A stretch of DNA of 64,000 nt, from the NCBI GenBank assembly GCA_022559845.1, contig CM040121.1, positions 345,128,243-345,192,242 on the forward strand. Direction: 5' to 3'. Position 1 is the first letter of the stretch. Each line of letters opens with the position of its first letter. The notes under the pieces were generated by a model, which was given only the letters and a program-made list of their open reading frames with translations, was not told where the DNA came from and made no database searches. Position numbers and translations under genes: made by a program. Source of the DNA: Amorphophallus konjac (Eukaryota; Streptophyta; Magnoliopsida; Alismatales; Araceae). Positions 30,070 through 40,848 of the stretch are shown here, one piece after another.

Positions 30070-31055
30070 AGCGCTAATGAGAAAAGAGGAGCAGAAAAAA
30101 AAAAGAGACATGAGGCAGACCTGGCCCTCGAGCCCGCCTGACCAAACAAAAAGAAGAGAAGAAAAGGAGAGAAGAGACACATGAGATAGACGTGGCCCTT
30201 GAGCCCGCCTCATCACACAAAAAGAAGAGAAGAAAAAGAGACATGAGGCACGCATGGTCCTTGCACCGGCCTCTCCACAAAAGAAGAAGAAAAAAAAAGA
30301 GACATGAGGCAGACGTGGCCCTCGAGCCCGCCTCACCAAACAAAAAGAAGAGAAGAAAAGGAGAGAAGAGACACATGAGACAGACATGGCACTTGAGCCG
30401 GCCTCATCACACAAAAAGAAGAGAAGAAAAAGAGACATGAGGCACACATGGTCCTTACACCGGCCTCTCCACAAAAGAAGAAAAAAAAAAGAGACATGAG
30501 GCAGACGTGGCCCTTGAGCCCGCCTCACCAAACAAAAAGAAGAGAAGAAAAGGAAAGAAGAGACACATGAGACAGACGTGGCCCTTGAGCCCGCCTCATC
30601 ACACAAAAAGAAGAAAAGAAAAAGAGACATGAGGCACACATGGTCCTTGCACATGCCTCTCCATAAAAGAAGAAGAGAAGAAGAAAAAAGAATGGTCATG
30701 AGGCGAACATGGTCTTTGCACCTGCCTCTCCATAAAAGAAGAAGAGAAGAAAAAAAAAGAATGGTTATGAGGCGAACATGGTCTTTGCACCTGCCTCTCC
30801 ATAAAAGAAGAAGAGAAGAAGAGAAAGAACAGTCATGAGGCGAACATGGTCTCTGCACCTACCTCCCTATAAAAGAAGAAGAGAAGAAGAGAGAGAACAG
30901 TCACGGGGCGAACACGGTCCTTGAACCCGCCTCTTCACCCAAAAGAAGAAGAAAAGAAAAGAAGGAAATGATCACGAGGCAAACATGGTCTTTGCACCCG
31001 CCTCTCCTCACAAAAGAGGAAGAAAAGAAGAGAAAGAAGAGTCACGAGATGAACT
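30070..31055 (+). repeat. Higher-order repeat (about 193 bp) grading into a 68-bp array
   Basis: TGAGGCAGAC recurs at 30111, 30305 and 30497, so the period is 192-194 bp. Each period holds three related monomers ending in CACCAAACAAAAAG, CATCACACAAAAAG and CTCTCCACAAAAG. From about 30640 only one monomer type continues (GAGGCGAACATGGTC), about 68 bp each, six copies. Confidence 0.88.
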
Positions 31056-31098
31056 TTTACCTCCGACCTTCAGCCTCCCAACAAACAGAAACCAACCA

Positions 31099-31545
31099 GA
31101 CCTTCCGCCGACGGGGCGTTAAACCGACTAGACCTTCCGTCGACGGGGCGTTAAACCGACTAAACCTTCAGCCGATGGGGCGTTAAACTGACTAGATCTT
31201 CCGCCGACGGGGGGTTAAACTGACTAGACCTTCCACCGACGGGGCGTTAAACCGACTAAACCTTCCGCTAATGGGGCGTTAAACCGACTAGATCTTCCAC
31301 CGACGGGGCGTTAAACCGACTAGACCTTCCGCCGACGGGGCGTTAAACCTATTAGACCTTCCGTCGACGGGGCGTTAAATCGACTAGACCTTCCGCCGAC
31401 GGGGAGTTAAACCGACTAGACCTTCCGTCGGTGGGGCGTTAAACCGACTAGACCTTCCGCCAACGGGGCATTAAACCGACAAAACCTTCCACCGACGATG
31501 CGTTAAACTGACTAAACCTTTCACCGACGGGGCACTAAATCGACC
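31099..31545 (+). repeat. 32-bp tandem array, about 14 copies
   Basis: The unit GACCTTCCGCCGACGGGG is followed by CGTTAAACCGACTA, 32 bp in all. Copies differ by one to four substitutions, and the last two are most diverged. CGCC/GGCG can pair in the standard unit. Confidence 0.92.
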
Positions 31546-31554
31546 AACTTTCAG

Positions 31555-31960
31555 CCATCGGGGCTTCAAGCCGACAACTACCCCTTCATCGGCCTTCGGG
31601 TCGACAGCTACATAATCATCGGCTCTTAGCCGACAGCTACCTCATCATCGGCTCTTAGCCGACAGCTACCTCATCATCGGCTCCTAGCCGACAGCTACCT
31701 CGTCATCGTCTCCTAGTCGACATCTACCTCATCATCGGCTCTTGGCCGACAGCTACCTCATCATCGGCCTCCGGGTCGACAGCTATCTCATCATCGGCTC
31801 TTAGCCGACAGCTACATAATCATCGGCTCTTAGCCGACAGCTACCTCATCATCGGCTCCTAGCCGACATCTACCTCATCATCGGCTCCTAGCCGACAGCT
31901 ACCTCGTCATCGGCTCCTAGCCGACAGCTATCTCATCATTGGCACCCCAGCCGACAGCTT
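31555..31960 (+). repeat. 29-bp tandem array with TCGGCT/AGCCGA hairpin, about 14 copies
   Basis: The unit is CATCATCGGCTCTTAGCCGACAGCTACCT split at its centre by the stem TCGGCT-CTT-AGCCGA. Some copies carry CTC in the loop. Two carry TCGGCC-TTC or TTCG-GGTCGA instead. Confidence 0.9.
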
Positions 31961-33700
31961 CCCGGTTAAAAAATAGACCTCTCACTTTGGTTCGGATCCT
32001 TTCCCGGCCAGAGAATCAAAGAATAAACCTTCCGTTTTGGTCCATATCCTTCCCTGGCCAGAGAACAAAAGAGACCATTCTCTTCGACTCTCACGTCCCG
32101 CTACCCGACGCCCCTCGGCTCAGCCATTTCGGCCGAGGCCTACTGTCGGGGTTAATCCATCTGTCCCACCGCGCTTCCCGATTCTGGCTCCCGCAGCCAG
32201 CGTCCCAGCATCTTTTAGCCCTTATGGCCCACTCCCCTAATGTCCCTCGGGTTCTATAGCCCGCTTCCCTGATACCCTTTCTGCCGTTCGCGGTCTGCCT
32301 CCCTAATACCTTTACTACCACTACCCTTATACGTAACAACAATATTTTCCTATCCAAAAAAAAAACAACAACAACAAAAAACAAACAAACACAAAACAAA
32401 AAGGAAAAAAAAACAAAAAAAAGAGAATGCATGATTGCCCCGCTTGCATGGTTACTTAATATAGAATAATACACCTCCTTGGAATTTTCTAGGACCGTAT
32501 TTTCTTGCTAAATAATATCACCCCGATTCCGGATGCACGGGCGTCATGGCACGCGCTCGAAGGGAACCCAATTATGGCGGGTGCACACGTCAAGGGGAAG
32601 AGTCATCGCTGAATCGCTAAGTCAAATTCATAAAATGAACCTGACGCAACGCTTCTACACTTAGCACTTAACGTGTTCAATAGCTTTCAACCATAGAGAT
32701 TGCCCGAGTTTCTTCTTAGCACTCTACGGAGACTTGAATTCCTGCACCCGCGTGAAAGGTGATCGTGAGAAAAAAGCTGCCTACCCCCACTGTAAAAAAA
32801 AAAAGAGAGAGAGAGAGAAAAAAGAGAAAAAGAAAGAGAGACACGTGAATCCGAGTAGCCGGGAATCCCCATTGAGACACATGAAGAGACTCGCGCGAAA
32901 TGGTGAAGCGAATTATAATAAGGACGAATCATAGTAGCCGGGAATCCCCATTGAGACACATGAGGAGACTCGTGCCAAATGGTGGAATCCGTAATAGAAT
33001 TATAATGAAGATGAATCCTAGTAGCCGGGAATCCCCATTGAGACACATGAGGAGACTCGCGCTGAACGGTGAAATTCGCTACCAAAATAAACAGATGGGG
33101 GCTGTGTGAAGCTACCGAAAGTCGAAAGCCTGAAACATATGTGTAGGCGCTAGAGTGATCCTCGAGTGTCACCAGGAAAACCTGCATATCCCTGTGGTTA
33201 GGGCTCTTTGTTCACACATTTGCACTGCCACGTCACATAGAATTGCCTCGGGTGAAATGCGTGAATTTAGGCTATGCATGCAAGACGTGCGATATCCTCT
33301 TGACGGGTGCACCACCCCTCGATTGTGCCTCGCAGCCCGCACTGCATCTACGAATTACGGGCGACGTCCCTATCCTATCCCCTATAGAGGGAGCCGCCTT
33401 ACTTATATTTATGTTATGCCTGCTAATGAATGCTTGCATGCTTTAAAAAAATGATAAAAACAAAACAAAACAAAACAAAACAACATAAAAATATTACAAA
33501 AAAAGTATAATAACAATAAAATAACAAGAATGTGCGTATGCAATAAACTCAATTTCGGCCATCGAAGCCTACGTTCCCAGCTACGACTCGTAGAGCTCAA
33601 CCTTAGCCCCCATGACCTACCTCTTGCCCTCGCGGCTCGTTAATCTCCCAACTTCGGCTCCCGTAGCCCGCTTCCAGCCATGTCTATTCTGGCCTCCCTC
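31961..33700 (+). other. Interior spacer with a three-copy 78-88 bp repeat, no gene
   Basis: AGTAGCCGGGAATCCCCATT recurs at 32854, 32932 and 33020. A loose 60-bp duplication (CCGGCCAGAGAA and TGGCCAGAGAA) lies at 31985-32085. A-rich stretches occur near 32350-32430 and 33440-33530. No conserved protein motif was seen. Confidence 0.75.
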
Positions 33701-34160
33701 ATCGGCCCCTGAGCCGACAGCTTTCCAATTATTGGCTCCCATACCGACAGCTTTCAATCATCGGCCCCTGAGCCGACAGCTTTTAATCACCGGCCTTCGG
33801 GTCGATAGCTTTTCAATTATTGGCTCCCATGCCAACAGCTTTTCAATCATCGGCCCCTGAGCCGACAACTTTTCAATCATCGGCCCCTGAGCCGACAACT
33901 TTCAATCATCGGCCTTCGGGTCGACAGCTTTTCAATTATTGGCTCCCATGCCAACAGCTTTTCAATCATCGGCCTTCGGGTCGACAGCTTTCCAATTATT
34001 GGCTCCCATGCCGACAGCTTTCAATCATCGGCCCTTGTGCCGATAGCTTTTAATCATCGGCCTTCGGGTCGACAGCTTTTCAATTATTGTCCCCCATATC
34101 AATAGCTTCCAATTATCGACCGCTGTGCCGACAGCTCTTATATTATTGGCATCCACGCCA
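33701..34160 (+). repeat. 30-bp tandem array with covarying hairpins, about 15 copies
   Basis: The unit AATCATCGGCCCCTGAGCCGACAGCTTTT is broken by the stem TCGGC/GCCGA. Three stem classes alternate: TCGGC-CCCTGA-GCCGA, TTGGC-TCCCAT-GCCAA and TCGGCC-TTCG-GGTCGA. The second changes both bases of a pair. It is related in sequence to the array at 31555-31960. Confidence 0.9.
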
Positions 34161-34164
34161 ACAA

Positions 34165-34357
34165 CCACCTGGAGTTCTTCAAAAAAAAAAAGGGAAAAAA
34201 AGAGAATGGAAGAAGAGAAGAAGAAGGAAAGAAAAAAGAAAACACACAACAAAAAGAGAGAAGAGAAAAAGAAAGAAAGAAAGATAGCAAAAAGGGAAGA
34301 GAAGAAGAAGAAGAGAACAAGAGAAAAGAGAGAAGAAGAGGCAAAGAGAAGAGAAGA
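34165..34357 (+). repeat. Purine-rich tract
   Basis: A/G-only stretches (AAGAAGAGAAGAAG) link the 30-bp array to the 54-bp array. Lys/Arg ORFs are composition artefacts. Confidence 0.8.
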
Positions 34358-35430
34358 CCAACAAAGCATGTCAGCTCCCGACACCCTGTCGGCACTGACG
34401 AAGAGACAAAGAGGCAACAAACCAGGTCAGCTCCCGGCACCTTGTCGGCACTGACGAAGAGACAAAGAGATCAACAAACCAGGTCGGCCCCCGACACCCT
34501 GTTGGCACTGACGAAGAGACAAAGAGACCAACAAACCAGGTCAGCTCCCGACACCTTGTCGGCACTGACGAAGAGACAAAGAGATAAAGAGATCAACAAA
34601 CCAGGTCAGCTCCCGACACCCTGTCGGTATTGACGAAGAGACAAAGAGGCAACAAACCAGGTCAGCTCCCGATGCCCTATCGGCATTGACGAAGAGACCA
34701 AGAGACAACAAACCAGGTCAGCTCCCGACACCCTGTCGGCACTGACGAAGAGACCAAGAGGCAACAAACAGGGTCAGCTCCCGACACCCTGTTGGCACTG
34801 AAGAAGAGACCAAGAGACAACAAACCAGGTCAGCTCCCGACACCCTGTCGGCGTTGACGAAGAGACCAAGAGATCAACAAACCATGTCAGCTCCCGACAC
34901 CCTGTCGGCGCTGACGTAGAGACCAAGAGACAAAAAACCAGGTCAGCTCCCGACACCGTGTCGGCACTGACGAAGAGACCAAGAGACAACAAACAAGGTC
35001 AGCTCCCGACACCCTGTCGGCGTTGACGAAGAGACCAAGAGACAACAAACCAGGTCAGCTCCTGACACCCTGTCGGCACTGACGAAGAGACCAAGAGACA
35101 ACAAACCAGGTCAGCTCCCGACACCCTGTCGGCACTGACGGAGAGACCAAGAGACAACAAACCAGGTCAGCTCCTGACGCCCTGTCGGCACTGACGGAGA
35201 GACCAAGAGACCAACAAACCAGGTCAGCTCCCGGCACCCCGTCGGCGCCGACGAAGAGAAGAAAAGACCAACAAAGCATGTCAGCTCCTGACACCCTGTC
35301 GGCACTGACGAAGAGACCAAGAGATCGATAAACTAGGTCAGCTCCCGGCACCTTGTTGGCACTGGCGAAGAGATTAAGAGACAACAAATCATATCAGCTT
35401 CCCGACACTCTGTCGGCACCGGCAAAGAGA
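34358..35430 (+). repeat. 54-bp tandem array with nested hairpins, about 20 copies
   Basis: The core ACCAGGTCAGCTCCCGACA is followed by CCCTGTCGGCACTGACGAAG. Outer GTCAG/CTGAC and inner CCGACA/TGTCGG stems are present in most copies. It is the counterpart of 7858-8920 in the left element and, as there, lies just before the PPT and 3' LTR. Confidence 0.92.
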
Positions 35431-35484
35431 AAAAGGGGCCAGTACACCCGCGGGCACCACCCGGCTCATCCTTCGCCTACGCTA

Positions 35485-35503
35485 CCCGTGGGTGGGGCGC
35501 ATT
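35485..35503 (+). other. Polypurine tract of the 19.1-kb element
   Basis: CCCGTGGGTGGGGCGCATT immediately precedes the 3' LTR. It is one base different from the left element's PPT at 8966-8985, aside from one G in the run. Confidence 0.7.
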
Positions 35504-38500
35504 TGTGGACACCAAAAAATTGCACACCGAGATATCATGCTCGGCCCGGCATCAACGACGGCACTGGGTGAAGAGGCCTCGGAGAGACTGGTCATCCGGA
35601 TCCCCCAAATGTCCTCACTGCCGTGAAGCCATCTCCGGAGTCACGACAGTGAATAGAAACCAACCACCAAGAGCCCCACAATCCCTGGGTCTCGAAGAAA
35701 ATCAAACGGGCCACAACTCGTGCTCACAACGGGCTCAAAAATGCCCATTTAGCCGTTCGACGGTACGCCCAAGGCCCTTCAGCGGCACGCCCCTGGCCCC
35801 TCTCCAGCGGTACGCCCATGGGAGCCCTTCAGCGGCACACCCAAGCCCCCAGGCTTCAGCGGTACACCCCCAGGGGGTCTCCAGCGGCACGCGCTTAGGA
35901 GGCTTCAGTGGCACGCCCCTCGCAGGCCCTCAGCGGCACACCCCAATGGGCCTCAGTGGTACACCCTCGAGCTGTTCAACAGCACACCCCCTTGGGGGGC
36001 TTCAGCGGCACGCGATCATAGGCCCTCAGTGGCATACCCTTCGCCCTACCCAGCGGCACATCCCTTTAGGCCCTCAGCGGCACGCCCCCAGGGGCTTCTA
36101 ACGGTACACTTCTGTGGGCCTCCCACGGCATGCTTTAGCAGCGTTCAACGACACGCCCTTTTGGCCCTCCTACGGCACACTTGTTCATCGCACCAGCGGC
36201 ACAGCGTGAAGTCTTTTCAACGGCTAGACGACGTGGTGCCCATGCCCTATGCATCCTTGGCGCGCAGTAAGCTCTCTAAGGTGTCAGCCAATGGTTGGGC
36301 CACGCGGGCTACTCCCTTGGCAGCCAGGACAGGGGGAGTCAAACCCCATCATCACGAGCCACTTCCCGCCTCCGACGGCCGTGCTCGAAGGCTCCCGCTG
36401 CTAGGAGTATAAAGGCACTCCCATTCCAGAAAAAAAAAGGGGGGAGGAAGAGACAGAGACACGAAGAAGAGAAGAAGAGAAAGAGAAGAAGGAAAAGAGA
36501 AGAAGAGGAGCCTGCTGCTCCGACCACCACAGGCTGAGAGAAAAGAAGAGAAGAAGAGAAAAAGGGGGAGGAAGAGACAGAGACACGAAGAAGAGAAGAA
36601 GAGAAAGAGAAGAAGAGGAGCCTGCTGCTCCGACCACCACAGGCTGAGAGAAAAGAAGAGAAGAAGAGAAGGCGGGGAAGGAGCTCACGCTCCGTCCCTC
36701 TTCCCCGTTGTATTCCGTTCCCCCTCCCCCACGCTATATTCTCTTTCTCTTTTCTCCTATCCCTTTCCCTTTGCAATATATGTGGCCGTTTGTGGCCCTT
36801 TTCCCTTTTGAATAAAAACCCCCTTTTGGGATCTTCCGTTGTCTCCGTCCGTTTGGGTATTTTGCATGCGTTTGATCGTGTTCTTCCTCCTCCTCATCTT
36901 CCCGTCGGTTTGGCCTCCGGCGATGATCTTTCCTCCTTGGCCTTCCCCCTTTCTTCAATCCCCAGTCCACCTAGCTAACCCCCAGTCCTCATTCCTTTGC
37001 CCAGCCTCCCTAGCTTCTAGCCGTGCGTCCTGGCTAAGCCCCTCGCTGATATACCATCAGCGGCCTTCGTCGGCATGCTTCTATTAGCCCTCGACGGCAC
37101 GCCCTCAACTACCCTCAGCGGCACACTCCTTGGCCCTCAGCGGCACACCTTTGGCTGCCCTCAGCGGCACACTCCTTGGCCCTCAGCGGCACGCCTTCAG
37201 CTGCCCTCAGCGGCACACCCTTTGGCCCTCAGCGACACACCTTCAGCCGCCCTCAGCGACACACTCTATTTGGCCCTCAGCGGCACACTTTCCATCTCCT
37301 TCGCCGGCATGCCCTCTAATGTCGTCCTTGCCCGGCACACCTGCCCTTCCTTCTTGCCCGATGCATTCCCCCCTCAGCCAGTCCTAGAGTAGGCTTCCAT
37401 TCGCCGTTCCCTCCGAGTTTTCCGAGTTTTATTAAAGGTGTTGCCGCTCTCGGGTGCCCACCTCCAGTTGTCGGGTTCCGCCACTCCTTGTGGGCGCGCT
37501 CCCTGTATCTCCCTTACGCTCGGGTCACGGGGAGATGCTGCTGAATTTTCGTTAGAAACGATAACATGTTGAAAAGATAAAGAGAAACAACTAACAAATG
37601 GAGCGATCACACGTTAAGAAGGACTAAAAGAAAGCAACAAACAAATGAAAAGAACAACGGTAAAATGCTTCAACCAATGCAAAGAACAATGCAATCAATT
37701 CAAAGAGAGCCAAATCGAACGATAACTAAACAACTTGAACATTCGTCCTCGTGGGAGAAAGAATAGAAACTAATCAAGAGAAGAAAAGAAGAAACCTCTG
37801 TACATTTAATAAAATCAGAGAGGAAGAAAAGAAAAGCATTAAAAGAACTAGAGGGAGAGTGGGCCTTCACCGGTACACCTAGTCCAGCCCTTCGCCGGCA
37901 CTCCCCTAAGGGCCTTCCCCGGTACGCCCTGCCAGGCCTTCGCCGGCACGCTCCAACCGTCGCTTCCCCGGCACACTCGGCCATACCCTTCGCCGGCACA
38001 CCTCCTCAGCCCTTCAGCGACACAGTCCCCAGGCCCTTCAGCGGCAAACTCCTCGGCCCTTCAGCGGCACAACCCCCAGGCTCTTCAGCGGCACACTCCC
38101 AGCCCTTCAGCGGTACGCCTTTCTCTTAGCCCTCTAATGTCCCATTCTCTCTCCAGAAAATATGAGTAGTAATAATAATAATAATAAATAATAACAAATT
38201 CAAAAATGATTAAATAAATAAGAATAATAAAGGAATAAGTAATAGTAATAATAAGCTTAAAAAAATAACGATAATAATAATTAGACAAATAAATGACAAC
38301 AAAGATGAATGAATAATAATAACAAACGCACCAAGAATGATAAATAAATAAATGATAACCCAGGATAAATAATAATAACAAACTTAACAAAAAATGACAA
38401 GTAAATGAATGATAATAAAACGAACAAAAATAATAACAAACCTAATAATAACAATAGTAAATGAATAAATCACAAGAAAAAATGAATAAATAGTAATAAA

Positions 38501-40221
38501 GAATTCACTCAAAGATATGTATAAATTAACGAATAATGATGATAAAATTTCAAATGATAACAAAACAATGAGATCCACTTTGCAGCCCCGTCTCTCTCGT
38601 GACCCGGTGCCGAAGGAACAACAATGTCGCCCTTCCAGGTTGGGCCTGAGTCTCGGGAATCATCCCGAACTGGCCGTGACCCAACCTCACCTCGGGCTGA
38701 CATTCCGATTAAACCGGATTCATCTCTCCGGCCGGATCCCTTCCGAGCCGCTACTAAAATTGCCGCACGCTCGGCAGACATTTGAACGGGTTCACCTCGG
38801 TTTTCGCCGCATTTCTATTATGGACCTGTGTCTGAATATGAAAAGACCCGTGAGCAACCAATATGACCGACGGCTCCCTCCCCGACATGGTCGTTAGCCG
38901 GCGTTGCTCCGGGTCGATAGCCCGTTAAATCGGATTCATTCTAATGGATTCGTTCCCGTCCTTTCATTGAAACTGACGTAAGCTCGGCATACATTCGTAC
39001 GGGGTCGTTTCCATCAACGTCGCACTTTCAATATGGGCCCTTGCCCGAACATGAAAAGGTCCGCAAGCGATCGACAGAATCGGAATAGAACGAGACTGCT
39101 CCCGCCACCCCTGGACTCCTTCCATGGGAATATCAATAAGGCCTCCGTGGGCCACACTTAGACCTCGGGCCTGACCCGATCATGGTCATCGTCTGGCTCA
39201 TATCCTCGGTCTACAGCCCGCTTCTTTCAAACACGTTTTCGGTTCTGGAGTCTAGTCCCGGGAGTCTCCCCCGTTGCCCTCCGGCATCGGAAATATTAAT
39301 GATGCCCGCGTAAGCCTCGTTCAGACCACGGGAGGCGCCCCCGACATGGTCCTGATTCGATCTCGCACTGGGCTAATAAATCCACTAGCTTCCTGCTACA
39401 CTAGCCGAGATTCAACCGAATATTTTTAGTGTCTCGGAATAATAAACTTGTCGTATCCCGACATGCATATGTTCCAGGTCCTCCCGTGACGATTACAATA
39501 TTCTCAAGCCGGACTCTCGTCCGAATATTAAATGGTCTCCCGAATGACCGACATGTTTCGAATGCCCGCTTCTCCGGACACAGGGCTTTTCAGTCGATCA
39601 AGGGATATTCCCTCGTCGCCCCTTGGCACCGGAAATATTAATGACGCTCATGCAAGTCTTGTTTCGACCACGGGGGTCCACCGCAGTATGGTCGCCGCTT
39701 GCTCTTGCTCCGGGCCAACAGATTTACCGGTTTTCGACCGCTCTAATCGAGGTTTAGCCAAACGTTTTCTGTTCTTCTGAATAGTAAATTGCCATATCCT
39801 GGCATACATATGCTCCGGTCTTCCCGCGACGATCGCGCTTTCCCCGAGACGGACACTCGTCCGAACATCAAATGGTCAGCACATGACCGACATGACCTCG
39901 AATGGTTTTCTTCTCGCCCTCGCGTGAGGATCTCAATACCTCGTAATAGACTTTTCATGCAATTAATCTCTTGGCCATGAGGCCATGAATCTCGGCGATT
40001 AATCAAGGGTGTTCCCTCGTATGGGGGATGTAAATGACGTCGTGACCTTTATGGCACGGCAGGTTTTGGTCCCGACACGAACCACACAATCATCTGACGA
40101 AGTCAGGTCGAGCGCACCATGGGCTCTTCGGGGCCCGAATAAATCGTCACTTCTGTGACTGGCACGCCCACGCACTTAATAGACGAACCACCTGAACAAG
40201 CGAACGAAAAGTGCGTCCACA
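35504..40221 (+). repeat. 3' LTR of the 19.1-kb element (4718 bp)
   Basis: It has the same start, end and block order as the 5' LTR, with scattered substitutions and small indels. There is one more array unit near 35845, and one purine repeat near 36600 is shorter. TATAAA is at 36408-36413. The flanking ATAGC at 40222 returns to the RNase H sequence of copia 1. Confidence 0.93.
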
Positions 40222-40226
40222 ATAGC

Positions 40227-40848
40227 CTCTAGACCTGATATACAATTCAGTGTAGGAATGTGTGCAAGGTATCAGTCTAGACCTACTGAATTACACTTAG
40301 CTGCAGTTAAAAGAATTTTCAGATATTTTTCAGCTACTCATTCTCTTGGTTTATGGTTTCCTGCATCACACACATTTAACTTAGTTGCATACACAGATGC
40401 TGATTATGCAGGCTGTAAACTAGACAGGAAAAGCACTAGTGGTCATTGTGAATTTTTGGGTGGGTGTTTAGTGTCTTGGGGTTCCAAGAAACAACATTCT
40501 GTGGCCCTCTCCACTGCAGAAGCTGAATATGTGACTGCAGGGAGTTGTGGAACACAAGTCATATGGATTAAACACCAGCTTCAGGACTACCAAGTAGACC
40601 TGGGGTGCACTCCAATCTACTGTGATAATACTAGTGCCATCAATATTGCTAAAAATCTTGTTTTGCATTCACGAACCAATCACATAGAGATAAGACATCA
40701 TTTTATAAGAGATGAGGTGTCTAAGAATAATTTTGAACTGATTCATGTAGGCACAGATAATCAGATTGCTGACATATTCACAAAACCCATGGATAATGAA
40801 AAATTCACCACATTGAGAAGAGAATTAGGCTTATACAAATTGTCTTAA
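40227..40848 (+). pseudogene. Copia 1 pol, 3' part: RNase H
   Basis: The frame continues the reverse transcriptase reading interrupted at 21145. It shows the RNase H motifs [20 protein letters not shown] and IYCDNTSAI, then the C-terminal signature DIFTKPMDNEKF, and stops at TAA 40846-40848. RNase H removes the RNA strand during reverse transcription. There is no stop in this part, but it is separated from the rest by 19 kb. Confidence 0.93.

Larger units (their letters stand above)
21146..40221 (+). mobile_element. Non-autonomous LTR retrotransposon of 19.1 kb (LARD-type), no protein genes
   Basis: It is flanked by ACAGC/ATAGC and has LTRs of 4710 bp (21146-25855) and 4718 bp (35504-40221), a PBS-like sequence, a 9.6-kb interior made of tandem arrays and a PPT. 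No gag, protease, integrase or reverse transcriptase motif is present in any frame. Long terminal repeats with a large non-coding interior define large retrotransposon derivatives (LARDs). The LTR ends TGTGGAC/GTCCACA, the TATA region, the U5 and the 54-bp hairpin array before the PPT match the element at 1-13849. That element's family is therefore the likely source of enzymes. The LTRs differ only at scattered positions, so insertion is fairly recent. Confidence 0.92.

Noticed and set aside
26409..30858. Long minus-strand frames rich in Cys, Pro, Ser, Gly and Phe
   Set aside because: They coincide with tandem arrays and purine tracts. Their amino-acid periodicity follows the DNA unit, and no conserved motif is present.
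34358..35430. Regular palindromic repeats resembling a CRISPR array
   Set aside because: Units are directly adjacent and the linkers are copies of one another, with no unique spacers or cas genes. The setting is a plant retrotransposon.
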